Assembly: GCA_030066975.1 (NCBI GenBank) | Contig: JASJAO010000003.1 | Coordinates: 62,001-126,000, forward strand | Reading direction: 5' to 3' | DNA from: Henriciella sp. | GTDB taxonomy: Bacteria; Pseudomonadota; Alphaproteobacteria; Caulobacterales; Hyphomonadaceae | DNA: 64,000 bases | Shown here: one piece after another, positions 44,390-52,631 of the stretch | Layout: every line of letters starts with the position of its first letter | Numbering within the stretch: the stretch's first letter is position 1 | Made by a program: the position numbers and the translations under genes | Notes under the pieces: generated by a model | What the model was told of the DNA's origin: nothing | The model's database searches: none | Seen by the model: the letters and a program-made list of their open reading frames with translations, nothing else

Positions 44390-45217
44390 TCAGTCATCGT
44401 CGCCAGCCTCGTAGCGTTCTGCCTGCGCCGCGCCGAATTGCGCCGTCAGCTCGAACAAGGCCTCTGGGTCTTTCTGGCGCATTTGGGTCAGATCATATTC
44501 CATACCCTTGGCGAAGATCAGCTCCGGCACATTATCCTTCACCGCTTCAAGGATCGCGGCGGCGCACGCCATCGGGTCATCGCCGCCATCAATCGCAGCG
44601 TCCGATTTGCCGCGTGTGGAGCCATCCGCCGTGATCGCATTGCGTGAGACATTGGTCGACACAGAGCCGGGCAGCACGTTCGTCACGTGGATATTGTGGC
44701 GCAGTGACGTTTCTGACCGCAGCGCATCCATATAACCGATGAGGCCATGTTTCGCGGCGCAATAGGCGGTGCGTAGCGGCACCCCAGCCCGGCCCGCCAC
44801 CGAACTGATCGCAATAATGTGTGCGCCCCCTGCCTCGACCATGCGCGGCAGCTGTAACTGCGTCAGCCAAATCGGCGCGATCAGGTCCACATTGAGCAGA
44901 TCAGTGTAGACTTGCGGATCGGTGTGAACGGCAAGACTGCGCTGACTGATCCCGGCATTATTGGCGAGAATATCGACCCGGCCTTTCCAGTCCCAGGCCG
45001 CCTCCACTTTCCCCGCCAGCGCGGGGTAATCAGTGACCTCGAAGGGCAGGACCAGCGCATCTGTCGGCAACTGCTCAGCGACAGCTTCCAGCGCCTCAGT
45101 GCGCCGGCCCGACAGGATAATGTGCGCCCCTTCAGCGGCGAACGATTTCGCCAAAGCCTCACCAATGCCCGACGACGCCCCGGTTATCCAAACCACTTTA
45201 TCTGCGAAATCCGCCAT
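44390..45217 (-). CDS. Short-chain dehydrogenase/reductase (SDR)
   Basis: A 275-residue SDR related to the DHRS7-like, possibly membrane-associated group. The TGASSGIGEALA cofactor motif is near 12, NNAGISQRS near 91, and the catalytic site is in SSVAGRAGVPLRTAYCAAKHG near 143-162. The proline-rich VLPGSVSTN follows. The second ATG at 45217 is preferred because it leaves the GGGAGGAAG site 6 nt upstream; 45220 is also possible. It is convergent with the carboxylase alpha gene, their stops adjoining in TGATCA. Confidence 0.88.
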   Translation of the reverse strand: MADFADKVVWITGASSGIGEALAKSFAAEGAHIILSGRRTEALEAVAEQLPTDALVLPFEVTDYPALAGKVEAAWDWKGRVDILANNAGISQRSLAVHTDPQVYTDLLNVDLIAPIWLTQLQLPRMVEAGGAHIIAISSVAGRAGVPLRTAYCAAKHGLIGYMDALRSETSLRHNIHVTNVLPGSVSTNVSRNAITADGSTRGKSDAAIDGGDDPMACAAAILEAVKDNVPELIFAKGMEYDLTQMRQKDPEALFELTAQFGAAQAERYEAGDDD

Positions 45218-45692
45218 CATCTTCCTCCCGGCCAATGTGCTTGTGTCTTGTCACCGCATTTCGTAGCAGCGCGACCTCTGCAGCAAACAGTGCACAATGC
45301 AGGCGACCGCGACAATGGGGTGAGGTTCAAAAAAGCAAAGTGCCGCTTTTCCGCCTTATTTCATCAATAGTTAACGCCCCCGGCCCGGACGGGCATGACT
45401 TCATTGATCCCCTGCAGGACCAAGGTCCCGCGTTGCAGAGACGAGTTCCCGACCATGTATCCTCTCAAATTGTCCGAACGGGGCAGTGCGCCGTTTCGCC
45501 CGCTATCTTCCCCAAAAACGCGTATCTCACGAAAGAAGCGCTCCCTGCTGGAGATGATTACAGCGCCATTTGAATTTGCCAGAACCACCAGTCTTTTCGC
45601 CGTCGATGTGATCGCCATAACGGCTTTCTGGCGCTCGAAGCGGGTTCGATAATTCCACTTAGAACAAGTTGGTCCCGCAGGCAGAAAGCCTG
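45218..45692. other. Intergenic region without a supported gene
   Basis: This 475 bp gap lies between the SDR and the HNH nuclease gene. Open frames on both strands (45395-45652 plus; 45364-45618 minus) overlap each other, and neither has a ribosome binding site, a known motif or decisive codon preference. A short hairpin GCAGGC-AGAAA-GCCTGC at 45677-45693 lies at the nuclease stop and may act as its terminator, although no T-run follows. Confidence 0.4.
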
Positions 45693-46256
45693 CTATCGAT
45701 CCAGTTCGACATCCCAGTAGAGATAGTCCATCCACGTCTCATGCAGGTGATGCGGCGGGAATTTCCGGCCGATATCCTGCAACTGATAATTGCTTGGACG
45801 CACCGGTTTCTTGACCGGGTGCATCCCGGCATCCTTCGGCATGCGTCCACCCTTCTTCAGGTTGCACGGCGAACAAGCTGCAACGATATTTTCCCAGCTC
45901 GTGCGCCCGCCTTTTGAGCGCGGAATGACATGATCAAAGGTCAGGTCATGCGGTGACCCGCAATAGACGCACTGGAACCCGTCACGCAGGAACACGTTGA
46001 ACCGTGTAAACGCAGGCGCACGATCCTGTTTCACGAACTCACGCAGCGCTATCACACTCGGCAAGCGCATCTCAAAGCTTGGACTGCGCACAAACGAGTC
46101 GTACTCGGCGATGATATCAACCCGGTCGAGGAAGACGGCCTTGACCACATCCTGCCAGCACCAGAGCGACAGCGGATAATAAGAAAGAGGCCTGAAATCA
46201 GCATTCAAAACAAGTGCCGGGCGCCCATTGGGCGGGGCCGTTAGAACTTCAGTCAT
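45693..46256 (-). CDS. HNH endonuclease
   Basis: A 187-residue HNH nuclease of the type widespread on alphaproteobacterial chromosomes. The zinc ribbon and nuclease core are CVYCGSPHDLTFDHVIPRSK followed by CSPCNLKK, with the H-N-H residues in FDHV, WEN and the C-terminal region. The N-terminal half ALVLNADFRPLSYYPLSLWC is typical of this chromosomal group. Its role is probably housekeeping DNA processing; nothing links it to a mobile element here. It is monocistronic, with about 145 bp to the glycosylase gene upstream. Confidence 0.92.
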   Translation of the reverse strand: MTEVLTAPPNGRPALVLNADFRPLSYYPLSLWCWQDVVKAVFLDRVDIIAEYDSFVRSPSFEMRLPSVIALREFVKQDRAPAFTRFNVFLRDGFQCVYCGSPHDLTFDHVIPRSKGGRTSWENIVAACSPCNLKKGGRMPKDAGMHPVKKPVRPSNYQLQDIGRKFPPHHLHETWMDYLYWDVELDR

Positions 46257-46401
46257 TATGCCATACCTCCTTCAAAAAGGGGCTGGATTGATCGACATAC
46301 TGTCTTGAACACACATCTCCTTCTGTTCGCGGGCACAGCCTTACTGATTCCCCATAACAAGACTATGACAGCGCGCGCGCCTGTCCAGTCCCCGGCAGTG
46401 A

Positions 46402-47028
46402 TTAGCCCGCCCGGTCGAGATGCAGCCAGGCCCAGAGCAGGTGCGCCGCGACGCCCTGGACCGGTGTCCAGTTTCGAACAATCGGTGCAAAACTTCTGGA
46501 ATTATGGCGTTTTTCATCGCCTGATATCCGGCGGTGCGCCTCCATGATCCCGACATCGCCGGTCGGGAAGACATCGAACCGCCCCATCGCGGTGAGCACA
46601 AAAAGATTGGCGGTCCACGGCCCAATCCCCTTCACCGCACGCAGCTCCGCGCTCGCAGAGGCCGAATCAAGCCGGGCGAGGCGCTCAAAATCGAGCTGCT
46701 CCGACACGCACGCGTCTGCGATCGATTTAAGGTGGGCTACCTTGGGCCCGGACTGGCCGCAGGCGCGCAGGTCGGCATCGGAGGCCGCCAGCACATCCTC
46801 GGGGGTGATCTCGTGTCCAAAACGCGCAATCATACGCTGCCAGATCGCCTCGGCGGCAGCAATTGAGATCAGTTGAAACGTCACTGCCCGCGCCAGCGTC
46901 GCATAGGTCGCAGGCACCGATCGCCAGGCCGGGACACCGGTGCGCTGATAAGCTGTGTTGAGCACGGGGTCCAAACCGGCGAGGCGCTGACATGCGTCTC
47001 TGACGTCGGTTTGCGACGGGGCCGTCAC
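46402..47028 (-). CDS. DNA-3-methyladenine glycosylase (HhH-GPD)
   Basis: A 208-residue DNA repair glycosylase of the AlkA/HhH-GPD superfamily, removing alkylated bases. The helix-hairpin-helix AVKGIGPWTANLFVL is near 137, and the catalytic aspartate follows in FDVFPTGDVGIMEAH near 158. There is no iron-sulfur cysteine cluster. The GTG start overlaps the plsC stop by 4 bp (GTGA), so it is coupled to the ftsE-ftsX-plsC transcript. Compared with E. coli AlkA it lacks the N-terminal mixed domain, which is normal for the shorter relatives. Confidence 0.9.
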   Translation of the reverse strand: MTAPSQTDVRDACQRLAGLDPVLNTAYQRTGVPAWRSVPATYATLARAVTFQLISIAAAEAIWQRMIARFGHEITPEDVLAASDADLRACGQSGPKVAHLKSIADACVSEQLDFERLARLDSASASAELRAVKGIGPWTANLFVLTAMGRFDVFPTGDVGIMEAHRRISGDEKRHNSRSFAPIVRNWTPVQGVAAHLLWAWLHLDRAG

Positions 47029-47780
47029 TGCAAGGCGTCGCGGGTGCGGCCCTGAACCGCCAGCCCTTCGTCCAGCAACCGCTCCGACGCCGCCTCCAGC
47101 TCCGCCTCAAGCCGGGCCAGCATCTCTTTGTGCGGCAAGCCCGGCTCAATCGGCGGCAGGATCTCGTACACGACGTGCCCCGGTCGGCGCGTCATCCCAT
47201 GCGCGGGCCAGCAGAGGCCAGAATTCGTCGCAAGCGGCACCAGCGGCAAATTCAGCGCTTTGTAGAACGCCCGCGTTCCGGCTGGCTTATAGTCTGGCTC
47301 AGCCCCCGGCAGGCGGCGCGTGCCTTCGGGATAAATCAGCATCTGGCGGCCCTTCCCCTTTGGCACCAGCGCCTTGGCCACTGCCAGCATCTTCTTCACC
47401 GTCTGGGCCCCGCCATCGCGATCAATCGGCAACATCTTCGATTTCAGCGCATACCAGCCCAGAAACGGATACCAGAGCAGTTCCCGCTTCATCACCACGA
47501 TCGGGTCACGGAACAGTAGAAACGGTACAAATACATCCAGCGTCGCCTGATGCTTTCCCGCGACCAGAAGCGGTCCCTCCGGCAAATGCTGCAGCCCGCG
47601 GAACTCCACCGCAATGCCGGTGATCCATTTCAGGCCGAGCAGCAAAAGACGGATATAGAACCGCATCGCCCACAGCGTCGCCGCTCTGGGCAGCAACAGC
47701 GTCGGCAGAAACACAACTCCAAGCACCACTAACAGTCCAGCAGCCCAGAAAATCAGGATCGTGGATCTAATCTGGTTCAC
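47025..47780 (-). CDS. plsC: 1-acyl-sn-glycerol-3-phosphate acyltransferase
   Basis: A 251-residue membrane acyltransferase that makes phosphatidic acid. A hydrophobic N-terminus (residues 6-30) precedes the acyltransferase motif KHQATLD (the HX4D motif) near 75 and the phosphate-binding YPEGTRR near 150. The GTG start at 47780 overlaps the ftsX stop (GTGA) and follows AAAGG; a 33-codon upstream extension inside ftsX is rejected. It lies third in ftsE-ftsX-plsC-glycosylase, an order seen in other alphaproteobacteria and linking division with lipid synthesis. Confidence 0.93.
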   Translation of the reverse strand: MNQIRSTILIFWAAGLLVVLGVVFLPTLLLPRAATLWAMRFYIRLLLLGLKWITGIAVEFRGLQHLPEGPLLVAGKHQATLDVFVPFLLFRDPIVVMKRELLWYPFLGWYALKSKMLPIDRDGGAQTVKKMLAVAKALVPKGKGRQMLIYPEGTRRLPGAEPDYKPAGTRAFYKALNLPLVPLATNSGLCWPAHGMTRRPGHVVYEILPPIEPGLPHKEMLARLEAELEAASERLLDEGLAVQGRTRDALQ

Positions 47781-48649
47781 GTATTGACCTTTAGAGACTG
47801 CATCACCGTCAACCGGGCGGCCAAACGCGCGGCCAGTCCGGCAATAATCGGCGTCAGGATCAATATGAAAAGGTCCCAAAAATCAAGACTGAGCTGCGGC
47901 AGCAGCTGCGCATCCACGCCGCTGGCATTCGAGGCGGAAAATACAATCATCGCCGTTACCATCAGCGCAGCGATCGCCCCCGCCGCGCCTCCCTTCAAGG
48001 CCAGCACCCAGAAGCGGCGCTCAAACAGCCCGGCAATATAGCGGTCCTCCGCGCCTGAAAGATGCAGCACATCGACAATGTCCCGCCGCGCCAGCAAAGC
48101 TGCATGCGTTGCAAACGCGATGACAGCCACCGCTGTCGCCGCCAGCAAAGCCACAGCGCCCAAGGCGACCAGCCGCAGCACACCCAGGGCGTTGCGGACA
48201 TCGCTCGCATAGCGCGAATGGGCGCTAACCTCAGCCTCAATCCCGTTGCGATCCAATATCTCCTCAATCGCCGAGATCGGATCCCCAGTGGCGAGATCCG
48301 CCTGCACTGCGATCAGCAGCGGCAGCGGCAGCCCCTCTGGCATTCCGCCCGGCCCGAAGCTGGGCTCCAGCAGCGCCTCGATCTCCTCCACACTCAGCAA
48401 TCGCGCCTCGAGTACGGTTGCGAGCGTCTCAATCTCTTCAGCCGCGGCTTCGGCAGCGCGGCGATCAGTGTCGCGCATCAGGATCGAGATTTCCCCTTCG
48501 ATCTGCGCGCTCCAGGCTTGCGCGGCCGTGTATGTTCCCCGCGTGGTCAGCGCCGCCAGCGCGGCGAGGAAACACAAAGCGCCCACGACAAAAAACAGCG
48601 CCGCCTCACGCGCATCGCTCACCGGCAGCAGCGGGCTTTCTCGGTTCAT
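47777..48649 (-). CDS. ftsX: Cell division protein FtsX (permease-like)
   Basis: A 290-residue inner-membrane partner of FtsE that controls peptidoglycan hydrolases at the septum. One helix near 18-38 is followed by a periplasmic domain of about 130 residues, then three helices near 165-190, 210-235 and 250-280. The C-terminal FILILTPIIAGLAARLAARL fits the FtsX permease domain. It overlaps ftsE by 4 bp upstream (ATGA) and plsC downstream. Sequence conservation is low, so the assignment depends partly on position behind ftsE. Confidence 0.88.
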   Translation of the reverse strand: MNRESPLLPVSDAREAALFFVVGALCFLAALAALTTRGTYTAAQAWSAQIEGEISILMRDTDRRAAEAAAEEIETLATVLEARLLSVEEIEALLEPSFGPGGMPEGLPLPLLIAVQADLATGDPISAIEEILDRNGIEAEVSAHSRYASDVRNALGVLRLVALGAVALLAATAVAVIAFATHAALLARRDIVDVLHLSGAEDRYIAGLFERRFWVLALKGGAAGAIAALMVTAMIVFSASNASGVDAQLLPQLSLDFWDLFILILTPIIAGLAARLAARLTVMQSLKVNT

Positions 48650-49362
48650 CGCCGCGCTCCATATTCGACATCGCGGACCAGCATCCCATTGCTCAACCGC
48701 AAAACGGGCGAGTCAAATTCGTGAATGAGATCAAGGTCATGCGTCGCGATCAGGATGGTGGTTCCCACCCTTTTGTTGAGCTCCGAGAACAGCCGCAGGA
48801 TCTTGCGACCCATTTCCGGATCGACATTGCCCGTCGGCTCATCGGCGATCAGAAAGTCCGGTTTGTTGATCAGGGCTCGCGCGATCGCGACCCGCTGCTG
48901 TTCACCCCCCGACAGGGACGGGATCAGCGCATCGACCCGTTCGCCCAGCCCGACCCAGCGCAAAAGGTCAATCACTTCAGACGTGTACTCGCTTTGCTTC
49001 CGACCCGACACGCGCAAAGGCAGCGCCACATTCTCAAACGCGGTGAGGTGGGACAGCAGCCGAAACTCCTGAAACACCACACCAATGCGCCGACGAAGCG
49101 CGGCCAATTGCTTGCGGTTGAGCTCATGCACCTGACGCCCGAACAGGCGGATAAATCCGCGCGTTGGACTGTGCGCGAGATACATCAGCTTCAACAGAGA
49201 CGACTTGCCCGCGCCCGAGGGCCCGGTCAGAAAAGTGAAAGAGCCCTGGCGCAAGACGAGATCGATTTCACTCAAGACCTCGCCGGCGCGATCATACTCC
49301 AGGCTGATCCCGTCCAGCCGCACGGCGGGTTCGTCGCTGAGATCAGGTCTGAAACGTGACAT
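48646..49362 (-). CDS. ftsE: Cell division ATP-binding protein FtsE
   Basis: A 238-residue ABC ATPase that powers FtsX. Walker A is GPSGAGKSSL near 42, the signature LSGGEQQRVAIARAL near 145, and Walker B LIADEPTGNVD follows. The N-terminal RLDGISLEYDRAGEVLSEI is typical of the group. It leads the ftsE-ftsX-plsC-glycosylase operon, divergent from a zinc-ribbon protein with only 68 bp between the starts; the promoters of both must lie there. Confidence 0.94.
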   Translation of the reverse strand: MSRFRPDLSDEPAVRLDGISLEYDRAGEVLSEIDLVLRQGSFTFLTGPSGAGKSSLLKLMYLAHSPTRGFIRLFGRQVHELNRKQLAALRRRIGVVFQEFRLLSHLTAFENVALPLRVSGRKQSEYTSEVIDLLRWVGLGERVDALIPSLSGGEQQRVAIARALINKPDFLIADEPTGNVDPEMGRKILRLFSELNKRVGTTILIATHDLDLIHEFDSPVLRLSNGMLVRDVEYGARR

Positions 49363-49430
49363 GAAAAAGCCTTTGGATTAGCGGAGAGTTGTTATCGACT
49401 ATTCCAACGAATTACGCGAATGTCCAAAAC

Positions 49431-50099
49431 ATGATTCTGACCTGCCCTGAGTGCGAAACGCAGTATTTCGCAGAAGCCTCAACAATTGGTGACAGCGGTC
49501 GCACCGTCAAATGTGCCGCCTGTGGTCATTCATGGTTTGTTGGGCCGGAGGGCGCGCGCGAGCCCCCGGCGAGCCTGGCCGGGGCCCATGAAGCCTATCG
49601 CCTGAAAGTGCGCGAACGTCGCCGTGCCAAGAGCCGGTCTGCCGCTCTGTTTGCCTGGACAGCGACCGCCACCGCGTTCGTGGCCATTCTTGGCAGTCTG
49701 TTCCTCTTTCGTGATCAAGTGGTACGGGCCTGGCCCGAATCTGCGACCACCTATTCCGCACTCGGCCTTTCGGTCAGCCGATTTGATCTCGATTTCGTCG
49801 AGACAAGAGCGCAGCGGTTTTTCGATGGCACGACCCCGATCCTCGAAGTCCGCGGCGTGGTTCAGAACACATCCGCAGAAACCTTGAATGCGCCGCGTGT
49901 ACGCGTAAAGCTGCTGGATGATACCGGCGCTGAAGTCGCGCGAAGCTTCGCCCCGATCACACCCTCGCGTATCCCGCCTGAGGCGCTCGCCAATTTCACC
50001 GCCCGCATTGAAAACCCACCCTTTGAGTCATTTGAGCTTGAGCTTTCGCTTGTCCCGGGGGATACGGCGCTCGCAGATACCGGGGCAGAGATTCGATGA
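49431..50099 (+). CDS. Zinc-ribbon membrane protein (MJ0042/DUF3426 type)
   Basis: A 222-residue protein. An N-terminal zinc ribbon MILTCPECETQY...KCAACGHSW has cysteines at 5, 8, 28 and 31. A basic linker follows, then a single membrane helix (71-93), then a C-terminal DUF3426-type beta domain on the other side of the membrane. The topology suggests a membrane sensor or scaffold with a cytoplasmic zinc ribbon. It is common beside ftsE in alphaproteobacteria. Its stop overlaps the phosphoribosyltransferase start (ATGA). The start at 49431 is chosen because the ribbon begins there. Confidence 0.88.
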   Translation: MILTCPECETQYFAEASTIGDSGRTVKCAACGHSWFVGPEGAREPPASLAGAHEAYRLKVRERRRAKSRSAALFAWTATATAFVAILGSLFLFRDQVVRAWPESATTYSALGLSVSRFDLDFVETRAQRFFDGTTPILEVRGVVQNTSAETLNAPRVRVKLLDDTGAEVARSFAPITPSRIPPEALANFTARIENPPFESFELELSLVPGDTALADTGAEIR

Positions 50100-50623
50100 G
50101 CGAACCAAAAATTGACGTCGTATTGGGCGAAGACGACCTGATGGCGCGGGTGGATGATCTGGCAGATCGTCTCGTGCCACATCTGACAGGCGACTGGACG
50201 GCGATCAATATTCTGATCGGGGCAACGCCCTTTACCAGCGATCTGATGAAGGCCCTGGCGCGGCGCAACGTCCACCCGATGCTCGATGCGCTGTGGCTGG
50301 AAAGCTATCGCGATGCGCGCGAATCCTCGGGCCGTGTCGTGGTTCGCGCCGATATTGGCCGCGAAATTGCCGGGCGCGGGGTCCTGATCATCGATGATGT
50401 CTTCGATACAGGCCGCACCCTGGCTTTTGCCCGCAACCACCTCCTCGCCAAGGGCGCACGCGAAGTGATTACCTGCGCGCTCGCCCGTAAGCCCTGGGCC
50501 CCGGAAGGCGACGACAATGTCGATTTTCACGCCTTTGATGCCCCGCCGCGCTTTCTGGTCGGGTATGGCATGGATGATGCCGGAAAGTATCGCGGCCTGC
50601 CTTATATCGGCGCGCTGGACTAG
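50096..50623 (+). CDS. Purine phosphoribosyltransferase (hypoxanthine-guanine type)
   Basis: A 175-residue type I phosphoribosyltransferase. The PRPP-binding loop VLIIDDVFDTGRTLAFA is near 103 and a hypoxanthine-guanine enzyme-like end VGYGMDDAGKYRGLPYIG is clear. It should salvage hypoxanthine or guanine to nucleotides. Overlap with the zinc-ribbon gene makes the two an operon. It is convergent with rppH (3 bp between stops). The exact base preference cannot be told from sequence. Confidence 0.88.
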   Translation: MSEPKIDVVLGEDDLMARVDDLADRLVPHLTGDWTAINILIGATPFTSDLMKALARRNVHPMLDALWLESYRDARESSGRVVVRADIGREIAGRGVLIIDDVFDTGRTLAFARNHLLAKGAREVITCALARKPWAPEGDDNVDFHAFDAPPRFLVGYGMDDAGKYRGLPYIGALD

Positions 50624-50625
50624 GC

Positions 50626-51120
50626 TTAGCTGTCGACCTCTGTCCAAGGTTTGAAGCGTTTGGCGACTTCCTGGTAGACAGGCCGCTTAAACGGCACGAT
50701 CAGGCCCGGCAGATCGTCAATCTTCGCCCAGCGCCAGGCATCAAACTCCGGCGTATGCTTGTCGAGGCGCACATCGCTATCTGAGCCCTTGAAGCGCAAG
50801 GCAAACCATTTCTGACGCTGGCCGAGGTACGGCCCGCCCATACGGCGGCGCAGCTCGGCTGGAAAATCATAGTAGAGCCAGTCCTCGGTCTCCTCGAGTA
50901 CATCAACCAGCTTTGCGGCGACCCCAATCTCTTCATCCATTTCCCGCAGCGCGGCATCCAGGGGCGCCTCACCTTTATCGACGCCGCCTTGCGGCATCTG
51001 CCACTGGAAAGGCCCCCGCCCATTGATCCGGCGACCGACAAAAACATGGCCCGCAGCCGAAAACAGCGCGAGGCCGACATTGGCGCGGTAAAGGGATGGA
51101 TCTCGGGTTTTTGCACTCAC
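50626..51120 (-). CDS. rppH: RNA pyrophosphohydrolase (Nudix)
   Basis: A 164-residue Nudix hydrolase that removes pyrophosphate from 5'-triphosphate RNA, starting decay. The Nudix box GGVDKGEAPLDAALREMDEE is near 47-66, followed by IGV. The N-terminal YRANVGLALFSAAGHVFVGRR and WQMPQGG match RppH/IalA. The GTG start overlaps the stop of the deacetylase-like gene (GTGA), so the two are coupled. Relatives in pathogens are called IalA; that role is not implied here. Confidence 0.93.
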   Translation of the reverse strand: MSAKTRDPSLYRANVGLALFSAAGHVFVGRRINGRGPFQWQMPQGGVDKGEAPLDAALREMDEEIGVAAKLVDVLEETEDWLYYDFPAELRRRMGGPYLGQRQKWFALRFKGSDSDVRLDKHTPEFDAWRWAKIDDLPGLIVPFKRPVYQEVAKRFKPWTEVDS

Positions 51121-52382
51121 CCTTGCGGGTCTAGCGCGCCGGAATTTGTTTGACCAGAAGACGAATTCTGTTTGGCATAATATGACGCCGGGGCAAGCGC
51201 GATGCCCTTGCTGTCGAGCCGGTCAAACCACGCATTCAGCAGGTCGAGTGTCACCGGGAAGGACATGCCGGTGCCCAGCGCATGGCCGTTCTCCAGCGCT
51301 TCGGCCTCCAGAATCATCAACTGCTTTTCGATCTCATCGGCCTCAGGGCGTGCATCGATCCAGGCATTGGCGCGGCCAAAGGTCAGGTCCTGTTGGCTGG
51401 CGGTCAGCTCAAACACAGACCGGCCCAGACTGCCATCTTCAAAGAAAGCGAGGCCGCGATCTGACAATGTATCAAAGACGGGGGTCACCGCCGTCACATT
51501 GGTCGCAAATTTGCCGCCCTGAAAGTTCATCACACCGGCATAACCCGACGTGCGTGACAGCATCGCATTCAGACGTCTGGCATTGGCCGCGGCATCAAGA
51601 TCGGTGCGCAGCACATTGGCGTGCGGCCGGGCGCGGCCATAGTCATAGGCCTCCATCGGCAGTTCGATCAGAACCTCATGTCCTGCGGCCCGCGCCTGCC
51701 TGACCAAAGAAGACAGATTACTGGCCGTCGGCGCAAAGGACAGCGTCACTTCCGGCGGCAGTTCCTCAATCGCAACTTTGGTGCGGGTGTAATTGATCCC
51801 GAGCCCGCCAACGATGATCGACACGGTCGGCTTGCCATCCGGATTGTCAAAGGCGCGGGCATATTTGGCGAGCGCGCCGTCGGTTTTGGTAGCAGGCTCA
51901 GAGATCGCCTTCACAACCGGCTGCGGCGCCTCAACCGGAGGCGCTGCAAGCTGGCGTTCCAACACATCACTGAACGCCTGGCCCGGCATCACCGTCTGTC
52001 CATTGATCCGGATCCCGGCATTGGTCGGCGCAGGCGGTGCCGCCGCAGACGCGCGCTGCAGAACCGCGGCGCTGTCACGATACTCGACCCCAAGATCGGG
52101 CTGTGCGGCCTCTGCGCCCGGCTCGCCGGCATCCACGCTCGCAAACACGCCCGCTTGCGCCGTCAGATCGCTCGGCAAGCGCCGGTTCAGATCAGGTGCT
52201 GTGTCTGGCCCGGTTTCAAACAGAGCCACACGGAAAGAGGGACTCGCCGCATCTGCATCTCCAACCAGGTGGACAATCCCACCCGCCAGGCCAAGCACAG
52301 ACGCCAAAGTCAAAACGCCAAGGGATCCATGCACCAGCCCGCTTCGAACAGGGGATGGATCGCGTGCAACTCTTGCTGTCAT
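51117..52382 (-). CDS. Divergent polysaccharide deacetylase family protein
   Basis: A 421-residue protein with one membrane helix near 20-40, a low-complexity linker to about 180 and a C-terminal divergent polysaccharide deacetylase domain. Features include VSIIVGGLGINYTRTKVAIE, LSFAPTASNLSSLVRQARAA and the GHEVLIELPMEAYDYG region. The classic metal-binding triad of polysaccharide deacetylases is only partly preserved. The domain is usually periplasmic and encoded next to rppH in alphaproteobacteria, as here (4 bp overlap). The ATG at 52382 follows GAGGG; a longer TTG/ATG extension upstream is rejected. Confidence 0.87.
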   Translation of the reverse strand: MTARVARDPSPVRSGLVHGSLGVLTLASVLGLAGGIVHLVGDADAASPSFRVALFETGPDTAPDLNRRLPSDLTAQAGVFASVDAGEPGAEAAQPDLGVEYRDSAAVLQRASAAAPPAPTNAGIRINGQTVMPGQAFSDVLERQLAAPPVEAPQPVVKAISEPATKTDGALAKYARAFDNPDGKPTVSIIVGGLGINYTRTKVAIEELPPEVTLSFAPTASNLSSLVRQARAAGHEVLIELPMEAYDYGRARPHANVLRTDLDAAANARRLNAMLSRTSGYAGVMNFQGGKFATNVTAVTPVFDTLSDRGLAFFEDGSLGRSVFELTASQQDLTFGRANAWIDARPEADEIEKQLMILEAEALENGHALGTGMSFPVTLDLLNAWFDRLDSKGIALAPASYYAKQNSSSGQTNSGALDPQG

Positions 52383-52631
52383 GTAGCCCTCATCAAACCA
52401 AACCTGACCATCGAATCCATGAACATCGACGGTAATGGTTAAAAATAGACAAATAGAAATTAACCTTTGCGGTGATTTGCCGGGGCCGGGCCAGCACAAA
52501 TTACGTCCATACTGAATATTAATGTGCATTGCCGAGACTCAGGAAAACGCAGCGCTCTGCCGCAATTTGGCCCTGACGGTCGGATTAGGTCAGCGAAGCG
52601 TCAGGTCTATCGCCAGATTTCGGAGTTCCTT

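Noticed and set aside
45364-45652. Overlapping small frames on both strands before the HNH gene
   Set aside because: Neither has a ribosome site nor clear third-position bias, and they exclude each other.
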